Shown: positions 24,270 through 33,404, counted from the stretch's first letter. The stretch: 64,000 nucleotides of DNA from Archangium lansingense (GCF_026626635.1 NZ_JAPNKA010000001.1:3472001-3536000), one strand, 5' to 3'. The notes: generated by a model from the letters alone, not told the origin. Made by a program: numbers and translations.

Positions 24270-24713
24270 GTGAAGCTTCCTATGGGGGTGAAAGGACTGG
24301 CGTGAGCTGCGAATGGGGCAGCCTTGGCCGGTTCGCGTCTGTGTATGAGGTCGCAGCTGGAAAACCCGTCGAGCCCAGCTGCGCTCACGGCGGCCCCTTT
24401 GCGTCCGGCGTGCCAAGCACTGGAGGGATGTCTCGCTTGTTGCGAGTTCCGTGATTTCAGGGGCTTGAGTCAACTGGCGGAATGTGCTGCCTGGTGACAG
24501 CAGTCACCACCGTGATGGCCAAGGCCATCAGCCTTTGTTTCTAGACGCTCCTCCTGATGACAGCAGTCACCATCTGGTGTCTGTCGTCATCACCCCTGTC
24601 GTCCTCTCGAGCTGTATGAAAACGATTGCCAGCGGTTCCGGATTGAGCAGATGCAGGGCTCTCTTCTTTCTCGCGCCAAAGCGGCCTACGTTCGGCATCA
24701 CGAGGAGCCTGTC
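24270..24713. other. Divergent intergenic region, protease / esterase
   Basis: This 444-base region separates two divergent genes for secreted or lipid-acting hydrolases and is less GC-rich than its flanks. Beside the paired operator-like palindromes (annotated separately) it holds an 8-base inverted repeat GCAGCTGG (24353-24360) / CCAGCTGC (24375-24382), which would form a hairpin in the protease leader. No small gene could be supported. Confidence 0.5.
24492..24572. promoter_or_regulatory. Pair of palindromic operator-like sites
   Basis: The perfect inverted repeat TGGTGACAGCAGTCACCA (24492-24509, 7-base arms and a 4-base centre) is followed 63 bases on by TGATGACAGCAGTCACCA (24555-24572), which differs at one arm position. 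The shared 15-base core and symmetry suggest two binding sites for one dimeric regulator that controls the protease, the esterase or both. The regulator is not identified. Confidence 0.6.
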
Positions 24714-25658
24714 ATGCGAAATCCATCTCATCCCGTTCACCCCGAGTTGCGCTCGTCCGTCCGCTGGGCTTTTCGCATCTCCTTCAACCGCTTCCTCATA
24801 TCCCTCATCCGGCGCCTCTCCATCCTCATCAGGCCACGCAGCACGGAGGGGGTTACCATCGAGAATGTTTGGATTCCTGGCCCGCCTGGGGCGCCGAACG
24901 TCCGCGTCCGGAAGTACGAGCCCCCACAGCGTGCTCCGGGCAGCGCGGCCCTCCTGTGGATCCACGGTGGAGGCTACGTCATCGGCAAGCCCGAGCAGTC
25001 GGACGCCATTTGCGGCCGGTTCGCCAAGGAGCTCGGCATCCAGGTGCTCGCCGTGGATTACCGGCTCGCTCCCGAGCACCCGTTCCCGGCCCCGCTAGAG
25101 GACTGCTACGCAGCGCTCTCGTGGATGCACGCTCACGCTGGCGAATTGAAGATCAACCCAGACCGGCTCGCCATTGGGGGAGACAGCGCGGGCGGCGGAC
25201 TGGCGGCGGCGCTGGCGCAGCTGACCCGTGACCGGAAGCAGATCAAGCCCATCTTCCAGTTGCTCCTGTACCCAATGCTCGATGACCGGACCACCACCCG
25301 CGCGGACCACAAGGGCACTGGGGAGTACGTCTGGACGCCGGACAGCAACGTCTTCGGATGGACCAGCTACCTGGCTCAAGCACCCGGTGGCCCCACCGCC
25401 CCGAAGTATGCCGTGCCAGCACGGACGGAGGACCTGACGGGACTGCCGCCCGCCTGGGTGGGCACCGGGACGCTGGACCTGTTCTACGAGGAAAACGTCG
25501 AGTACGCCCGCCGTCTGCAGGCGGTGGGCGTTCCCTGTGAGCTGGATGAGGTGCCCGGCGCCTTCCACGCCTTCGAGGTACTCGCCGGGGATGCTGTCGT
25601 CTCCCGGGACTTCATCGCCCGGCAGGTCTCCGCCCTGAAGCGGGCCCTCGCGGTCTAA
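24714..25658 (+). CDS. Alpha/beta hydrolase, hormone-sensitive lipase (HSL) family esterase
   Basis: A 314-residue esterase. It has the HSL-family oxyanion motif HGGG (84-87), the nucleophile Ser158 in GGDSAGGG, an acid around GTLDLFYEEN, and the histidine in PGAFHAFE. YRLAPEHPFPAPLED is typical of the family. It hydrolyses short-chain acyl esters, either in lipid turnover or detoxification. The ATG at 24714 has GAGGAG eight bases upstream and was preferred over ATG 24651. The N-terminus has a hydrophobic helical stretch (about 20-40) but no clear signal peptide. Confidence 0.9.
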   Translation: MRNPSHPVHPELRSSVRWAFRISFNRFLISLIRRLSILIRPRSTEGVTIENVWIPGPPGAPNVRVRKYEPPQRAPGSAALLWIHGGGYVIGKPEQSDAICGRFAKELGIQVLAVDYRLAPEHPFPAPLEDCYAALSWMHAHAGELKINPDRLAIGGDSAGGGLAAALAQLTRDRKQIKPIFQLLLYPMLDDRTTTRADHKGTGEYVWTPDSNVFGWTSYLAQAPGGPTAPKYAVPARTEDLTGLPPAWVGTGTLDLFYEENVEYARRLQAVGVPCELDEVPGAFHAFEVLAGDAVVSRDFIARQVSALKRALAV

Positions 25659-25659
25659 G

Positions 25660-25775
25660 CCCCTTCAGGGAAGTCTGCGAAGGTGTGCTCCCGGCAACCT
25701 GCGCTGGCAACGCGACCATTTCCCCTCTCCCGAGGGGAGAGGGGACATTACCCTTCGGCTACTTCCCTGAAGGGG
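25660..25775. repeat. Nested inverted repeat between convergent genes
   Basis: Perfect 15-base arms CCCCTTCAGGGAAGT (25660-25674) and ACTTCCCTGAAGGGG (25761-25775) enclose a second hairpin, CCCCTCTCCC / GGGAGAGGGG with a 3-base loop (25722-25744). The element fits exactly between the esterase stop and the DUF4139 stop. It could be a two-way terminator or a small palindromic mobile repeat; the inner hairpin shares its core with the dispersed repeat near 57646 and 60316. Confidence 0.75.
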
Positions 25776-25776
25776 A

Positions 25777-27333
25777 TTAGAGCCCGGCCACCTTGGAGGA
25801 GCTGGCCACCGAATAGGTGAAGGCCAGCTCCTGCTGCGAGCGGGGTGGAGCGGCCAGCTCGAAGCGCACGATGCCGTCCTCGCTCACCTTCGAGGGGGCG
25901 GGCTTCGTCTGGTCGTGGTGCAGCTTCACCTCCACGGCCTCCACCTCGGAGACGGGCATGCGCTCCTCGAGGACGACCTTCTCGGCGCGCGTGCCGGTGT
26001 TGGAGAGGAACAGCTTCACCTGGTGCGTCCGGGTGCGCTTCCCGGTGATGCGTTGGGTGTCCTGCTTCGAGTCCACCAGCCGCGCGATGCGCAGGGTGTC
26101 CTCGCTGCCGAAGCCCAGCTTGAGCTTCTCGCCCACGCCGGTGAACTTGAGCTGCGAGCGGCCCACGTAGCCGCTCGAGCGCACCAGGTCCACCGGGCCC
26201 GCCAGCAGCACCGCCGAGCCCCGGTTGTTGAAGCGCGCCACCCGATGCACCAGCGGCGAGTGCTCCGGGTAGCCGATGAGCTCGGACGTCGCCGGGGCGC
26301 TGAACTGGAACAGCGGCACGCGGTGCGGCGCTCCATCACAGGGCACCGTCACCCGGTGGGAGGCCCGGAGCGTCAGCGCCTCGCCACCGTCGTCCAGGCC
26401 CGGCATGGACTCCGTCTGGCTAGCGCCGCCCTCGCCGGTGGTTTGGATGGCCTCCTCGCGGATGCTCACCTCCACCGTGTGCTTCTCTTGCTCGCTCTTG
26501 TCGCGCAGCCGCAGCCAGTCGTCGACCAGCCGTGGCGGCGAGGCACCCAGGGTTGGCCGGGCCGTGGAGAACAGCAGCTCCACGTCCTTCCATTCCTCCT
26601 CGGTGCGCTGCCACACCACGGCCTCGCACTCGAGCGTCACGGCCTCGCCGCCCTCGGATGGAGCGAGCGTGGCTCGGTACGCCGGCCGCCATACGGCACA
26701 GGGCACCAGGTACGTCACGCGCAGGGACACCGTCCCACCCGCCGGGTGGTTCGCCTCCAGCTCCGCCGCGGTGACGAGCTGCTGCTCCGGGAGCTCGCCC
26801 TGGATGAGCGCTGCCCGGCTCTCCACCAGCCGTTGCTGCGTCACCTCCACGTGCTTCTGCGCTAGCCGGAGCGCCTCCTCGGTAGAGGCCGCCTCCTTGC
26901 GCACCGTCTCGAGCTGCTCGCGCCAGGACTCCGGCTTCGCCCGGCCGACGCCCGAGAGCTCGGCGATGGCCCGCAGCACGTCCTCGCGGGCCACGGTTAC
27001 CACCTCCAGCCGGGCTCGCAGCCGGTGCACGTCTGCCTGGGCGCGCTTCCACTCGGACTCCAGGTCCTCCACGCGGCGGCGCAGCCCGGTCCACTGCACA
27101 CGCGCTCCTTCGCCGCGGGGCTTCTCCTTCCAGGTGCGGCTCACGCGGGCCTGCGCCACGGTGCCTCCCGTGAGCTGGGCCTGGAGCGAGCGGTCTACCG
27201 CGAGCGGCGAGAGCCCCTCCACGCACAGCCGCTGAGGCCCTGCGGGCAACACCACGTCCGCGCGGCGCTCCACCAGGGCGCGATCTTCGAGGACGGTCAC
27301 CTTGACGACGGGGAGATGGATGCGAGTGCTCAT
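25777..27333 (-). CDS. DUF4139 (MuiA-like) protein, smaller paralogue
   Basis: A 518-residue protein of the mucoidy-inhibitor-A-like family. It has an N-terminal DUF4140 beta domain (VVKVTVLEDRALVERRADV ... RLCVEGLSPLAVDRSL), a long helical, probably coiled-coil segment (about 75-190), and a C-terminal DUF4139 beta-rich domain (VTYLVPCAVWRPAYRATL ... DVELLFSTARPTL ... VKLFLSNTGTRAEKVVLEERMP). No signal peptide is seen. The molecular function of the family is unknown. The ATG at 27333 overlaps the upstream paralogue's stop (TGATG), so the two are co-translated and may form a hetero-complex. Confidence 0.85.
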   Translation of the reverse strand: MSTRIHLPVVKVTVLEDRALVERRADVVLPAGPQRLCVEGLSPLAVDRSLQAQLTGGTVAQARVSRTWKEKPRGEGARVQWTGLRRRVEDLESEWKRAQADVHRLRARLEVVTVAREDVLRAIAELSGVGRAKPESWREQLETVRKEAASTEEALRLAQKHVEVTQQRLVESRAALIQGELPEQQLVTAAELEANHPAGGTVSLRVTYLVPCAVWRPAYRATLAPSEGGEAVTLECEAVVWQRTEEEWKDVELLFSTARPTLGASPPRLVDDWLRLRDKSEQEKHTVEVSIREEAIQTTGEGGASQTESMPGLDDGGEALTLRASHRVTVPCDGAPHRVPLFQFSAPATSELIGYPEHSPLVHRVARFNNRGSAVLLAGPVDLVRSSGYVGRSQLKFTGVGEKLKLGFGSEDTLRIARLVDSKQDTQRITGKRTRTHQVKLFLSNTGTRAEKVVLEERMPVSEVEAVEVKLHHDQTKPAPSKVSEDGIVRFELAAPPRSQQELAFTYSVASSSKVAGL

Positions 27334-29630
27334 CACGTCCTCCGGTTGCCGCCCACGAGCATCTTGCTCGAGGGAATCCGTACGGCCCATGTCGCGTTCA
27401 GCGTTTGCGCCTCACCCGGTTGCAGCGTCACCTTCCAGGCCCGCTCGCCCTCTACGGGCGTCTCGCCGGGTAGGAGGGGGCGCTTGCTCCAGGCAGGCTT
27501 CACCTCGGTCTCGTCCACCTTGATGTCCTTCTCCACCGAAGACGGCACCGCGGGCACGCGCTCCAGCACCTCTACGGTGACTCGCTGAGGCGTCCGGTTG
27601 GCCAGCTCGACGCAGACGTGGTGGGTGAGCACGTTGGAGCCGCCGAACACGCCGCCGGAGGCCTCGTCGAAGCGCGTGTTGCGCGACACCTTGATGGACT
27701 CCTCGACGCCCAGTCCCAGCCGCTGCGTGGCGCCGGGCGCGAGCGTGGGCAGGGGAGAAGTCATCAGGAACTCGTCGCCGAGGGTGATGTCCACCGGTCC
27801 GGAGAGCAGCGCGTGCGGCGTGCGGTTCTCCACCTTCACGGTGCGGAAGGCTCGCGACTCCATCGAGGGCACGCAGACGTACTCGGCGCTCAGCCCCACG
27901 GGCGCGGAGAACACGGGCACGGTGTGCCACACGCCATCCGAGGGCACGTCGACACGCGTCTCCACGTCGAAGCGGTAGTCGAAGTGCGGCGTGGACTGGC
28001 GCGGCGGCACGGACCAGGTAGGGAGCGTCACGTTCTGCACGGAGGCTGCCGTGCGCTCGTACTGAGCCACGAGCGCGAAGACATCCACGCGCACGTGCAC
28101 TCCCATCAGCATGAGCAGCTCTCGTGACTTGTCCTCGGACTGGGGCTGTAGCCGTCCGCGCTGCCCGGGATGCTCCGTGGCACCCAGTTCCAGGTTGCCG
28201 TAGTCGAGCAGATCCACGGCCGGCTCCAGTCCGGTGGGCCGGGAGCGGGTGTCCGCGAGGCCGCCACCGCCGCCGCCGAGGGCGTCCATGTCCCCGCCGT
28301 ACCCATCCAGCGCGTCGAGATCCTCGGAGGGCTCTTCCTCCTTCATCATCTCCATGGGCGGTTCCTCGGCGACCGCACGGCGCTTCATGAGGTTCGCGCT
28401 CTTCATCTTGGGAGCAGCGGGTGCCGCGCCGGGGGCGGGCGGCGGGGGCGGGGGGCCTCCCGCGCGGAAGGCGCCGGTGGGCCGGCTCACGGACATGGGG
28501 GCGGCTGCGGCGGGCGCGGGCACCGAGGGCAGGGATTGAGACGCGCGCATCGGCGAGGGCGGCGCCATGGGCTGGACAGTCGGAGCCGAGGGCTCATCCC
28601 TCGATATCGCGCCTTGCGGTATGGCCTCCTCGGCTGAGGCGATGGCGAACTCGCGCGCCCTGGAGCGCTCCAGCTTGGGCTCGGGGCGTGGGGGGCTCTG
28701 GGGTCGGGCCGTGTCGTAGCCGGCGAACAGCTCCTCGAGTCCCGGAGGCGGTTCGCGCCAGCCCGAGCGGGCCGGAGGCGGCTGGCGTCGGCCGATGCGC
28801 AGGGCCTTTAGCTCTGGCACGTCGGCGCGCCGCTCCAGCTGCGCGGTGGACAGGGCCAGCCGTACGTTGCTCCAGTCCTCGCCGGTGAGCTGGATGATGG
28901 AGGCGCGCATGCGCAGCGTGCCTCCGTCGAGTGTCCGGGGCATCCGCAGGTCATACCCTGGCACCCAGCGGGCTCCGTGCACCGCGTACTCGAGCGCGAG
29001 CTGCGCGGCCTCCTCTGCTGGGCCCACCTCGGAGAGGGTGATGACGGCCGCCCGGTAGAGCTGGGCACGCTGGCCGCGCACCGCGGAAGAGCCTTCCTCC
29101 AGCCGCCGCCGGCGCAGCTCCACCTCCTCTGCCGCGTCACGCTGCTGGCGCTCCAGCTCGAGCTGCCGGGCGTTCAGGGCAGCGAGCTCTGTGTCGACGA
29201 AGCCCGCCAGCGAGAGGATGGCGGTGAGGGAGGACTCGCGCGGCTCGTGCGGCTCGTCCTTCTTGCGCGGTGGGAAGGAGGGCTTGAGCTTCTGGAGGGT
29301 TGCGACTTCCTGCCTCACGCGCACCAGCTCCGAGGAGATGACGGTGAGCTTCTCCTGGGCCTCCTCCAGGGCGCGCTGTGCGGCGGGGACGTCCGTCTCC
29401 GGAGGCAGCCGCACGTCGTAGGCGGGGCGGATGTCCCGCACCTGGAGCCCGTGGGGGCCCTTCAGCACGGCGGCCCGGAGCGAGCCGGTGCGCAGCCCGA
29501 GCGGCAGTCCCTCGATGCGCACCTGCCTGGGAAGCCGGCCGTTATCGGACGGCACCGAGGCCAGGCGCGTGCAGAGCGCGCCCTCGGCGTGCACGGTGAC
29601 CGCATCCAGCGTGGACGGTACGACGACCAT
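27333..29630 (-). CDS. DUF4139 (MuiA-like) protein, larger paralogue with Pro/Gly-rich insert
   Basis: A 765-residue paralogue of the next gene with the same order: DUF4140-like start (VHAEGALCTRLASV ... RIEGLPLGLRTGSL), a coiled coil (about 90-190), and a C-terminal DUF4139 domain (VPVFSAPVGLSAEYVCVPS ... VCVELANRTPQRVTVEVLERVP). Between them is a long disordered insert rich in Pro, Gly, Met and acidic residues (GGPPPPPPAPGAAPAAP, MEMMKEEEPSEDLDAL, GGGGGG), which is absent from the smaller copy. The ATG at 29630 begins the first DUF4140 strand. The function is unknown; neither protein has an export signal. Confidence 0.85.
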   Translation of the reverse strand: MVVVPSTLDAVTVHAEGALCTRLASVPSDNGRLPRQVRIEGLPLGLRTGSLRAAVLKGPHGLQVRDIRPAYDVRLPPETDVPAAQRALEEAQEKLTVISSELVRVRQEVATLQKLKPSFPPRKKDEPHEPRESSLTAILSLAGFVDTELAALNARQLELERQQRDAAEEVELRRRRLEEGSSAVRGQRAQLYRAAVITLSEVGPAEEAAQLALEYAVHGARWVPGYDLRMPRTLDGGTLRMRASIIQLTGEDWSNVRLALSTAQLERRADVPELKALRIGRRQPPPARSGWREPPPGLEELFAGYDTARPQSPPRPEPKLERSRAREFAIASAEEAIPQGAISRDEPSAPTVQPMAPPSPMRASQSLPSVPAPAAAAPMSVSRPTGAFRAGGPPPPPPAPGAAPAAPKMKSANLMKRRAVAEEPPMEMMKEEEPSEDLDALDGYGGDMDALGGGGGGLADTRSRPTGLEPAVDLLDYGNLELGATEHPGQRGRLQPQSEDKSRELLMLMGVHVRVDVFALVAQYERTAASVQNVTLPTWSVPPRQSTPHFDYRFDVETRVDVPSDGVWHTVPVFSAPVGLSAEYVCVPSMESRAFRTVKVENRTPHALLSGPVDITLGDEFLMTSPLPTLAPGATQRLGLGVEESIKVSRNTRFDEASGGVFGGSNVLTHHVCVELANRTPQRVTVEVLERVPAVPSSVEKDIKVDETEVKPAWSKRPLLPGETPVEGERAWKVTLQPGEAQTLNATWAVRIPSSKMLVGGNRRT

Positions 29631-29754
29631 CGAATCCCCCTCGGTCGAGATTGCACCGCAGAGGCTAGCCGGGATGAGGGGCGGAGCGCGAGCCCTGGGG
29701 AGGTTGGGACGGAAGAGGGGGCGGCGTGGCGCGTGTGCCTGATACGCTCCACGC

Positions 29755-29930
29755 ATGCTCCAGTGCATTCTGCTCGGGATCTTCACTCTATTGGGCTCCA
29801 TTGAGATGCATGGAGCCGTACCAGTTCCAGCTCACATCATTCCGAAAGCCAAGGGGGGAAGGGCGATCCCTCGAACGGACAGGTGCTGTGCCGTGACTGC
29901 AACATCAAGAAGAGCGATAAGACGCAATGA
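29755..29930 (+). pseudogene. HNH nuclease remnant with a frameshift in a G-run
   Basis: One frame reads HIIPKAKGG (29833 onward), the His and loop of an HNH nuclease. After the six-G run at 29853-29858 the next frame continues as KGDPSNGQVLCRDCNIKKSDKTQ and stops at 29928-29930. Together this is the C-terminal half of an HNH domain (HIIPxxxGG, DPSNGQ, CRDCN), split by one base. The zinc-knuckle and N-terminal parts are missing upstream, so this is a decayed remnant. The DUF4265 gene starts 9 bases after the stop. Confidence 0.75.
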
Positions 29931-29939
29931 GGGTGTTGA

Positions 29940-30398
29940 ATGTCCGGTGAAGAATCCGAACAGCTCGTCAAGGTCTTCTTCGAGCTACAGCAGGATGAGG
30001 ATGGCTACCCGCCTGTCACGTGCGAGAGCATGTGGGCCAAGCCAGTCGGTGATGGGCTCTACCGCCTTGGCAACATCCCCTTCTTTGCGCGTGGGGTCGC
30101 CTACGAAGATGTCGTCTCGGCGGTTCGGCGCGACGACGGCACGCTCGGTTTCGTCGAGGTCGTTCGTCCATCCGGGCACAGCACGTTGCGTGTCATCATC
30201 TACGAGGCCTCTGAGGCTCCTGCTCTGCGCCATGAGCTGGAGGTGCTCGGTTGTGATACCGAGCAGAGCCACATCCCCAACCTGTTTGCTGTCGATGTCC
30301 CTCCGGCCGTCTCCCTGGAGGCGGTGAGGCGACTGCTCGAAGCTGGGATTGCCTCCGAGCGCTGGGAGTATGAGGAGGCTTGTCTGCCGGGGGTCTGA
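29940..30398 (+). CDS. DUF4265 protein
   Basis: A 152-residue soluble protein that matches DUF4265 by pattern (LVKVFFELQQDEDGYPPVTCESMWAKPVGDG in two halves, GLYRLGNIPFFARGVAYEDVV, GHSTLRVI). It has no export signal. Its start follows the HNH remnant by 9 bases with ATGAGGG as ribosome site, an arrangement typical of a nuclease followed by a small partner. It may therefore be an orphan immunity protein; this is inferred from context only, as no activity is known to me for the family. It converges on the epimerase gene with a 13-base gap. Confidence 0.8.
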   Translation: MSGEESEQLVKVFFELQQDEDGYPPVTCESMWAKPVGDGLYRLGNIPFFARGVAYEDVVSAVRRDDGTLGFVEVVRPSGHSTLRVIIYEASEAPALRHELEVLGCDTEQSHIPNLFAVDVPPAVSLEAVRRLLEAGIASERWEYEEACLPGV

Positions 30399-30411
30399 CC
30401 GTGCGGCCCCG

Positions 30412-31389
30412 CTACTTCAATACCCCGAGCGCCTCGAGCCGATCGAAGAGCTCCTCCCGGCGCGGGCGAGGGGGAGGGTGGGCCGCCAGGAAGGCCTCGA
30501 TGGTCTGGACCTCGTCGAAGCGGTAGGTGAAGCCGGTGGCCTCCCGGAAGGCGCGCGCGTCCACCACGATGGGGTATTGCAGGTGGTAGAGCGCTCCGGG
30601 TGGCAGCCGCGGCAGCCCGAAGCGGCCGATGAGCTGGCGCAGCACCATCATCGGCAAGGGCACGGGTTGGCGCTGCGCCTGGCGGATGATGACGGACAGC
30701 GGCAGCGGTTGCGGACCCGCCAGGTTGAAGACACCGCGCGCTCGCTTCTCCACCGTGAGCGCGATGGCCGATGCCACGTCGTCCTCGTGCAGGAACTGGA
30801 AGAGCGGATCATACCCCGCCACCATCGGCACCCGCCGGCCTCGCAGGAAGGTGGCCAGCGTGCCCTGTGCCGAGGGCCCCAGCGTGTAGCACACGCGCAG
30901 CACCGAGGTGGTCAGCTCCGGGTAGCGCCACAGTGCCGTGGAGGCGTAGAGGTCCGCGGCCACCAGGTCCGCCAGCTCCGGGAAGGAGGCCAGCTCCTTC
31001 GGCGGCTCGTCCTCGGTGTGGTACAGCGCCGAGTCCGGTGCCGCTCCGTAGAAGGTGTGCCGGCCCACGAAGACGGCGTGCTTCACCCCGTAGGCCCGGC
31101 AGTGCTCGAACACCACGCGGGTGCCGCCCAGGTTGATGCGGTGGCGCTCCTCGCCCTGCACACGCAGCGACGTCACCGTGGCCATGTGCACCACCGCCTC
31201 GGGCCGCCGCGTGCGGAACACGTCCTCGGCCGCCCGCTTGCGCAGGTCCACCTCGTGCACCTCGATGTCCGAGGGGGCGTCCTCCCACGGCCGCGTGTCG
31301 ATGCCCATCACCGTGTGTCCCGCGTCTCGCAGCTGCAGCGCCAGGCTCCGGGCCACCGAGCTGCCGATTCCCAGGATGAGGACCCTCAT
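30412..31389 (-). CDS. NAD-dependent epimerase/dehydratase-like protein (atypical active site)
   Basis: A 325-residue extended-SDR protein. The N-terminal cofactor fold is [16 protein letters not shown], a variant of GxxGxxG, followed by GIDTRPW with an acidic residue for NAD ribose binding. The usual catalytic YxxxK is not visible; the equivalent helix reads DLYASTALW, with the Lys replaced. The protein may bind rather than convert its ligand, or use other residues. Its start overlaps the stop of an acyltransferase gene (ATGA), which suggests a joint role in lipid modification; this is inference. Confidence 0.8.
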   Translation of the reverse strand: MRVLILGIGSSVARSLALQLRDAGHTVMGIDTRPWEDAPSDIEVHEVDLRKRAAEDVFRTRRPEAVVHMATVTSLRVQGEERHRINLGGTRVVFEHCRAYGVKHAVFVGRHTFYGAAPDSALYHTEDEPPKELASFPELADLVAADLYASTALWRYPELTTSVLRVCYTLGPSAQGTLATFLRGRRVPMVAGYDPLFQFLHEDDVASAIALTVEKRARGVFNLAGPQPLPLSVIIRQAQRQPVPLPMMVLRQLIGRFGLPRLPPGALYHLQYPIVVDARAFREATGFTYRFDEVQTIEAFLAAHPPPRPRREELFDRLEALGVLK

Positions 31390-32192
31390 GACTCAACGCC
31401 CTTCCAGCGCTCTTTACGGCGCCGCTCGATGATGCCCGCGATGCGTTCCTTCACCTGCTCCACATACCCTTGGATGACCGTGTCCTCTTCATTGCCCGTG
31501 CCCTCGAACACCATGGGCTCGCCATAGTGGATCTCCAGCGGCACAGGCAGGGGGAGCGGTAGCACGTAGGGTGTGACGGGCACATAGGGCACTCCGAGTG
31601 CCTTCCCCAGCCCGTAGAGGTTGGCCACCGTGGGGATGGCCGCCCCTCCTCCCAGGAAGCCGAAGGGGATGATGGGCGTGCGCGTCTTGAGCGCCAGGCG
31701 CATGAAGCCCGTGCCGAACTCCACCATGTCGTAGCGCTGCGGGTAGAGCTTCGCGGTGCCCCGCGCTCCCTCGGGGAAGATCATCAGCAGCCGGTCCTCC
31801 TCCAGCAGGCGGATGGCGTGCTCGGGCAGGCCGGGGAACTGGCCGCAGCGGCTGGCCCATGTCGAGGCCACCGGCGTGGCGTTGATGAACTTCTCCGCCA
31901 TGCCTTGCGCCAACCGCGGTGGCTCCATCTCCAGGAAGCACGAGGTGATGATCATCGCCGCGTCCACCGCCACCCCTCCCGAGTGGTTGCCCACCACCAT
32001 GGCTCTCCCGCGTGCTGGCACGTGCTCGATGCCGTGGCAGCGCACCCGGAAGTAGCTCCGGTAGAAGAAGCTCATCGCCTCGAAGCAGACGCGCAGATGC
32101 CACCTGGACACGCCGTATGGGTCCACCCCGTACGCGTTGAACGGCAGCTCCATCCGCGCCAGCCGCTCCTTCACCGAGTCGTCTTGCCTCAC
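31386..32192 (-). CDS. Lysophospholipid acyltransferase family protein
   Basis: A 268-residue acyltransferase of the PlsC-like superfamily. Block I is [12 protein letters not shown], the variant H-x6-D type seen in diacylglycerol-acyltransferase-like members, and block III is IFPEGARG. A hydrophobic stretch near the start ([11 protein letters not shown]) could contact the membrane. It likely acylates a lyso- or glycerolipid. The GTG at 32192 was chosen because GGAGGGGGAG precedes it; an ATG at 32225 in frame lacks a ribosome site. It is the first gene of a two-gene unit with the epimerase. Confidence 0.82.
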   Translation of the reverse strand: MRQDDSVKERLARMELPFNAYGVDPYGVSRWHLRVCFEAMSFFYRSYFRVRCHGIEHVPARGRAMVVGNHSGGVAVDAAMIITSCFLEMEPPRLAQGMAEKFINATPVASTWASRCGQFPGLPEHAIRLLEEDRLLMIFPEGARGTAKLYPQRYDMVEFGTGFMRLALKTRTPIIPFGFLGGGAAIPTVANLYGLGKALGVPYVPVTPYVLPLPLPVPLEIHYGEPMVFEGTGNEEDTVIQGYVEQVKERIAGIIERRRKERWKGVES

Positions 32193-32423
32193 GCCTTCTC
32201 CCCCTCCAGGGACACGGCCCACCATGGTGTCAGATTCCGCATGACCTAGGGGGCGCGTGTCGCTCTCCCTCTCTCCTCCCTCCCAGTCTCACTTCCCCGC
32301 ACATTGTGTTTTCCTCGGAAAGATATTTTCATTGGAAGTACCGGAAGGTCCGGAATATCAGGCTCTCCCAAGATTTTGCGTAAGTAGAGTTTTCCAGAAG
32401 AGCCGCAAGAGGGAGGGTGGAAG

Positions 32424-33404
32424 ATGAAGAAGATGATCCGTCTGATGGGAGCCTGGATGGCGCTGGTGCTGGCGCTGGCTCTCCCGGCAACGGCCGAGGC
32501 GACGGGGCCTCGGGATGTGAAGGTGGAGCGGCGGGAGTTCCCGGTGCGGCTCGCCAATGGCCAGCGGTACACGGTGGTCGGCTACCTCTACTACCAGGGC
32601 AGCCTGAAGAACCGGCCGGTGCAGATTCTCTCCCACGGCATCACCTACAACCACGGCTACTGGGACCTACCGGAGATCGACGGCCGGGACTACTCGTATG
32701 CGCGGTACATGGCCCGCCGGAACTACGCGGTGCTCGCGTTGGATCTGCCGGGGGCGGGTGAGAGCGAGCGGCTGGACGGGGATGCCCTCAACCTGGCGGA
32801 GTCGGCGAGCGCTCTGCACCAGGTGGCGCGGCACCTCCGGGCCACGGCGCAGAAGAACACTTTCGAGCAGCTCATCTACGTGGGGCACTCCAACGGAGCG
32901 CTCATCTCCACCTTCGCGCAGGCGCTGTACGGCGATGCGCAGGCGGTGGTGAACACGGGCTGGCTGAACGCCCCGCACACGGTGCCGGTGGATAGCAGCG
33001 TGCTGCTGGAGTTCCTCAATCAGGGTCCCTACATCACCGTTCCCGGGGAGATGCGCGGTGCTCTCTTCTACGACCCGGCGCACTCGAACCCGGAGCTGGT
33101 TGCCTACGACAACGAGACGGCGGACACCGTGACGCGCGGCCAGTACGGGGACCTGCTGACGATGATGGCCTACCCGCAGCTCATCCCGGCCGGAGACATC
33201 CGGGTGCCGGTGATGGTGCAGCTGGGAGACAATGACTTGCTGGCGCCGGCCTCCTACGCGGCGGCCGAGGCGCGGATGTACCCGCGCTCCTGCTTGGTGT
33301 GGGTGGACACGCTCAACAACACCGGGCACGTCTTCAACGGCCACTACGGCAAGGAGCGGGGCTGGGCGGCGATCGACCTGTGGCTGAGCCTCGTGGTGCG
33401 CTGA
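32424..33404 (+). CDS. Secreted alpha/beta hydrolase
   Basis: A 326-residue exported hydrolase. A signal peptide (MKKMIRLMGAWMALVLALALPATAEA) leads into an alpha/beta fold with the oxyanion strand ILSHGITYNH, the nucleophile elbow GHSNG (Ser156), an acid in LGDNDLLAP and the histidine in NNTGHVFNGHYG. The substrate is unknown; secreted lipases and esterases of this form are common in predatory myxobacteria. GGAGGGTGGAAG before the ATG is a strong ribosome site. An AT-richer promoter region of about 200 bases precedes it. Confidence 0.82.
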   Translation: MKKMIRLMGAWMALVLALALPATAEATGPRDVKVERREFPVRLANGQRYTVVGYLYYQGSLKNRPVQILSHGITYNHGYWDLPEIDGRDYSYARYMARRNYAVLALDLPGAGESERLDGDALNLAESASALHQVARHLRATAQKNTFEQLIYVGHSNGALISTFAQALYGDAQAVVNTGWLNAPHTVPVDSSVLLEFLNQGPYITVPGEMRGALFYDPAHSNPELVAYDNETADTVTRGQYGDLLTMMAYPQLIPAGDIRVPVMVQLGDNDLLAPASYAAAEARMYPRSCLVWVDTLNNTGHVFNGHYGKERGWAAIDLWLSLVVR

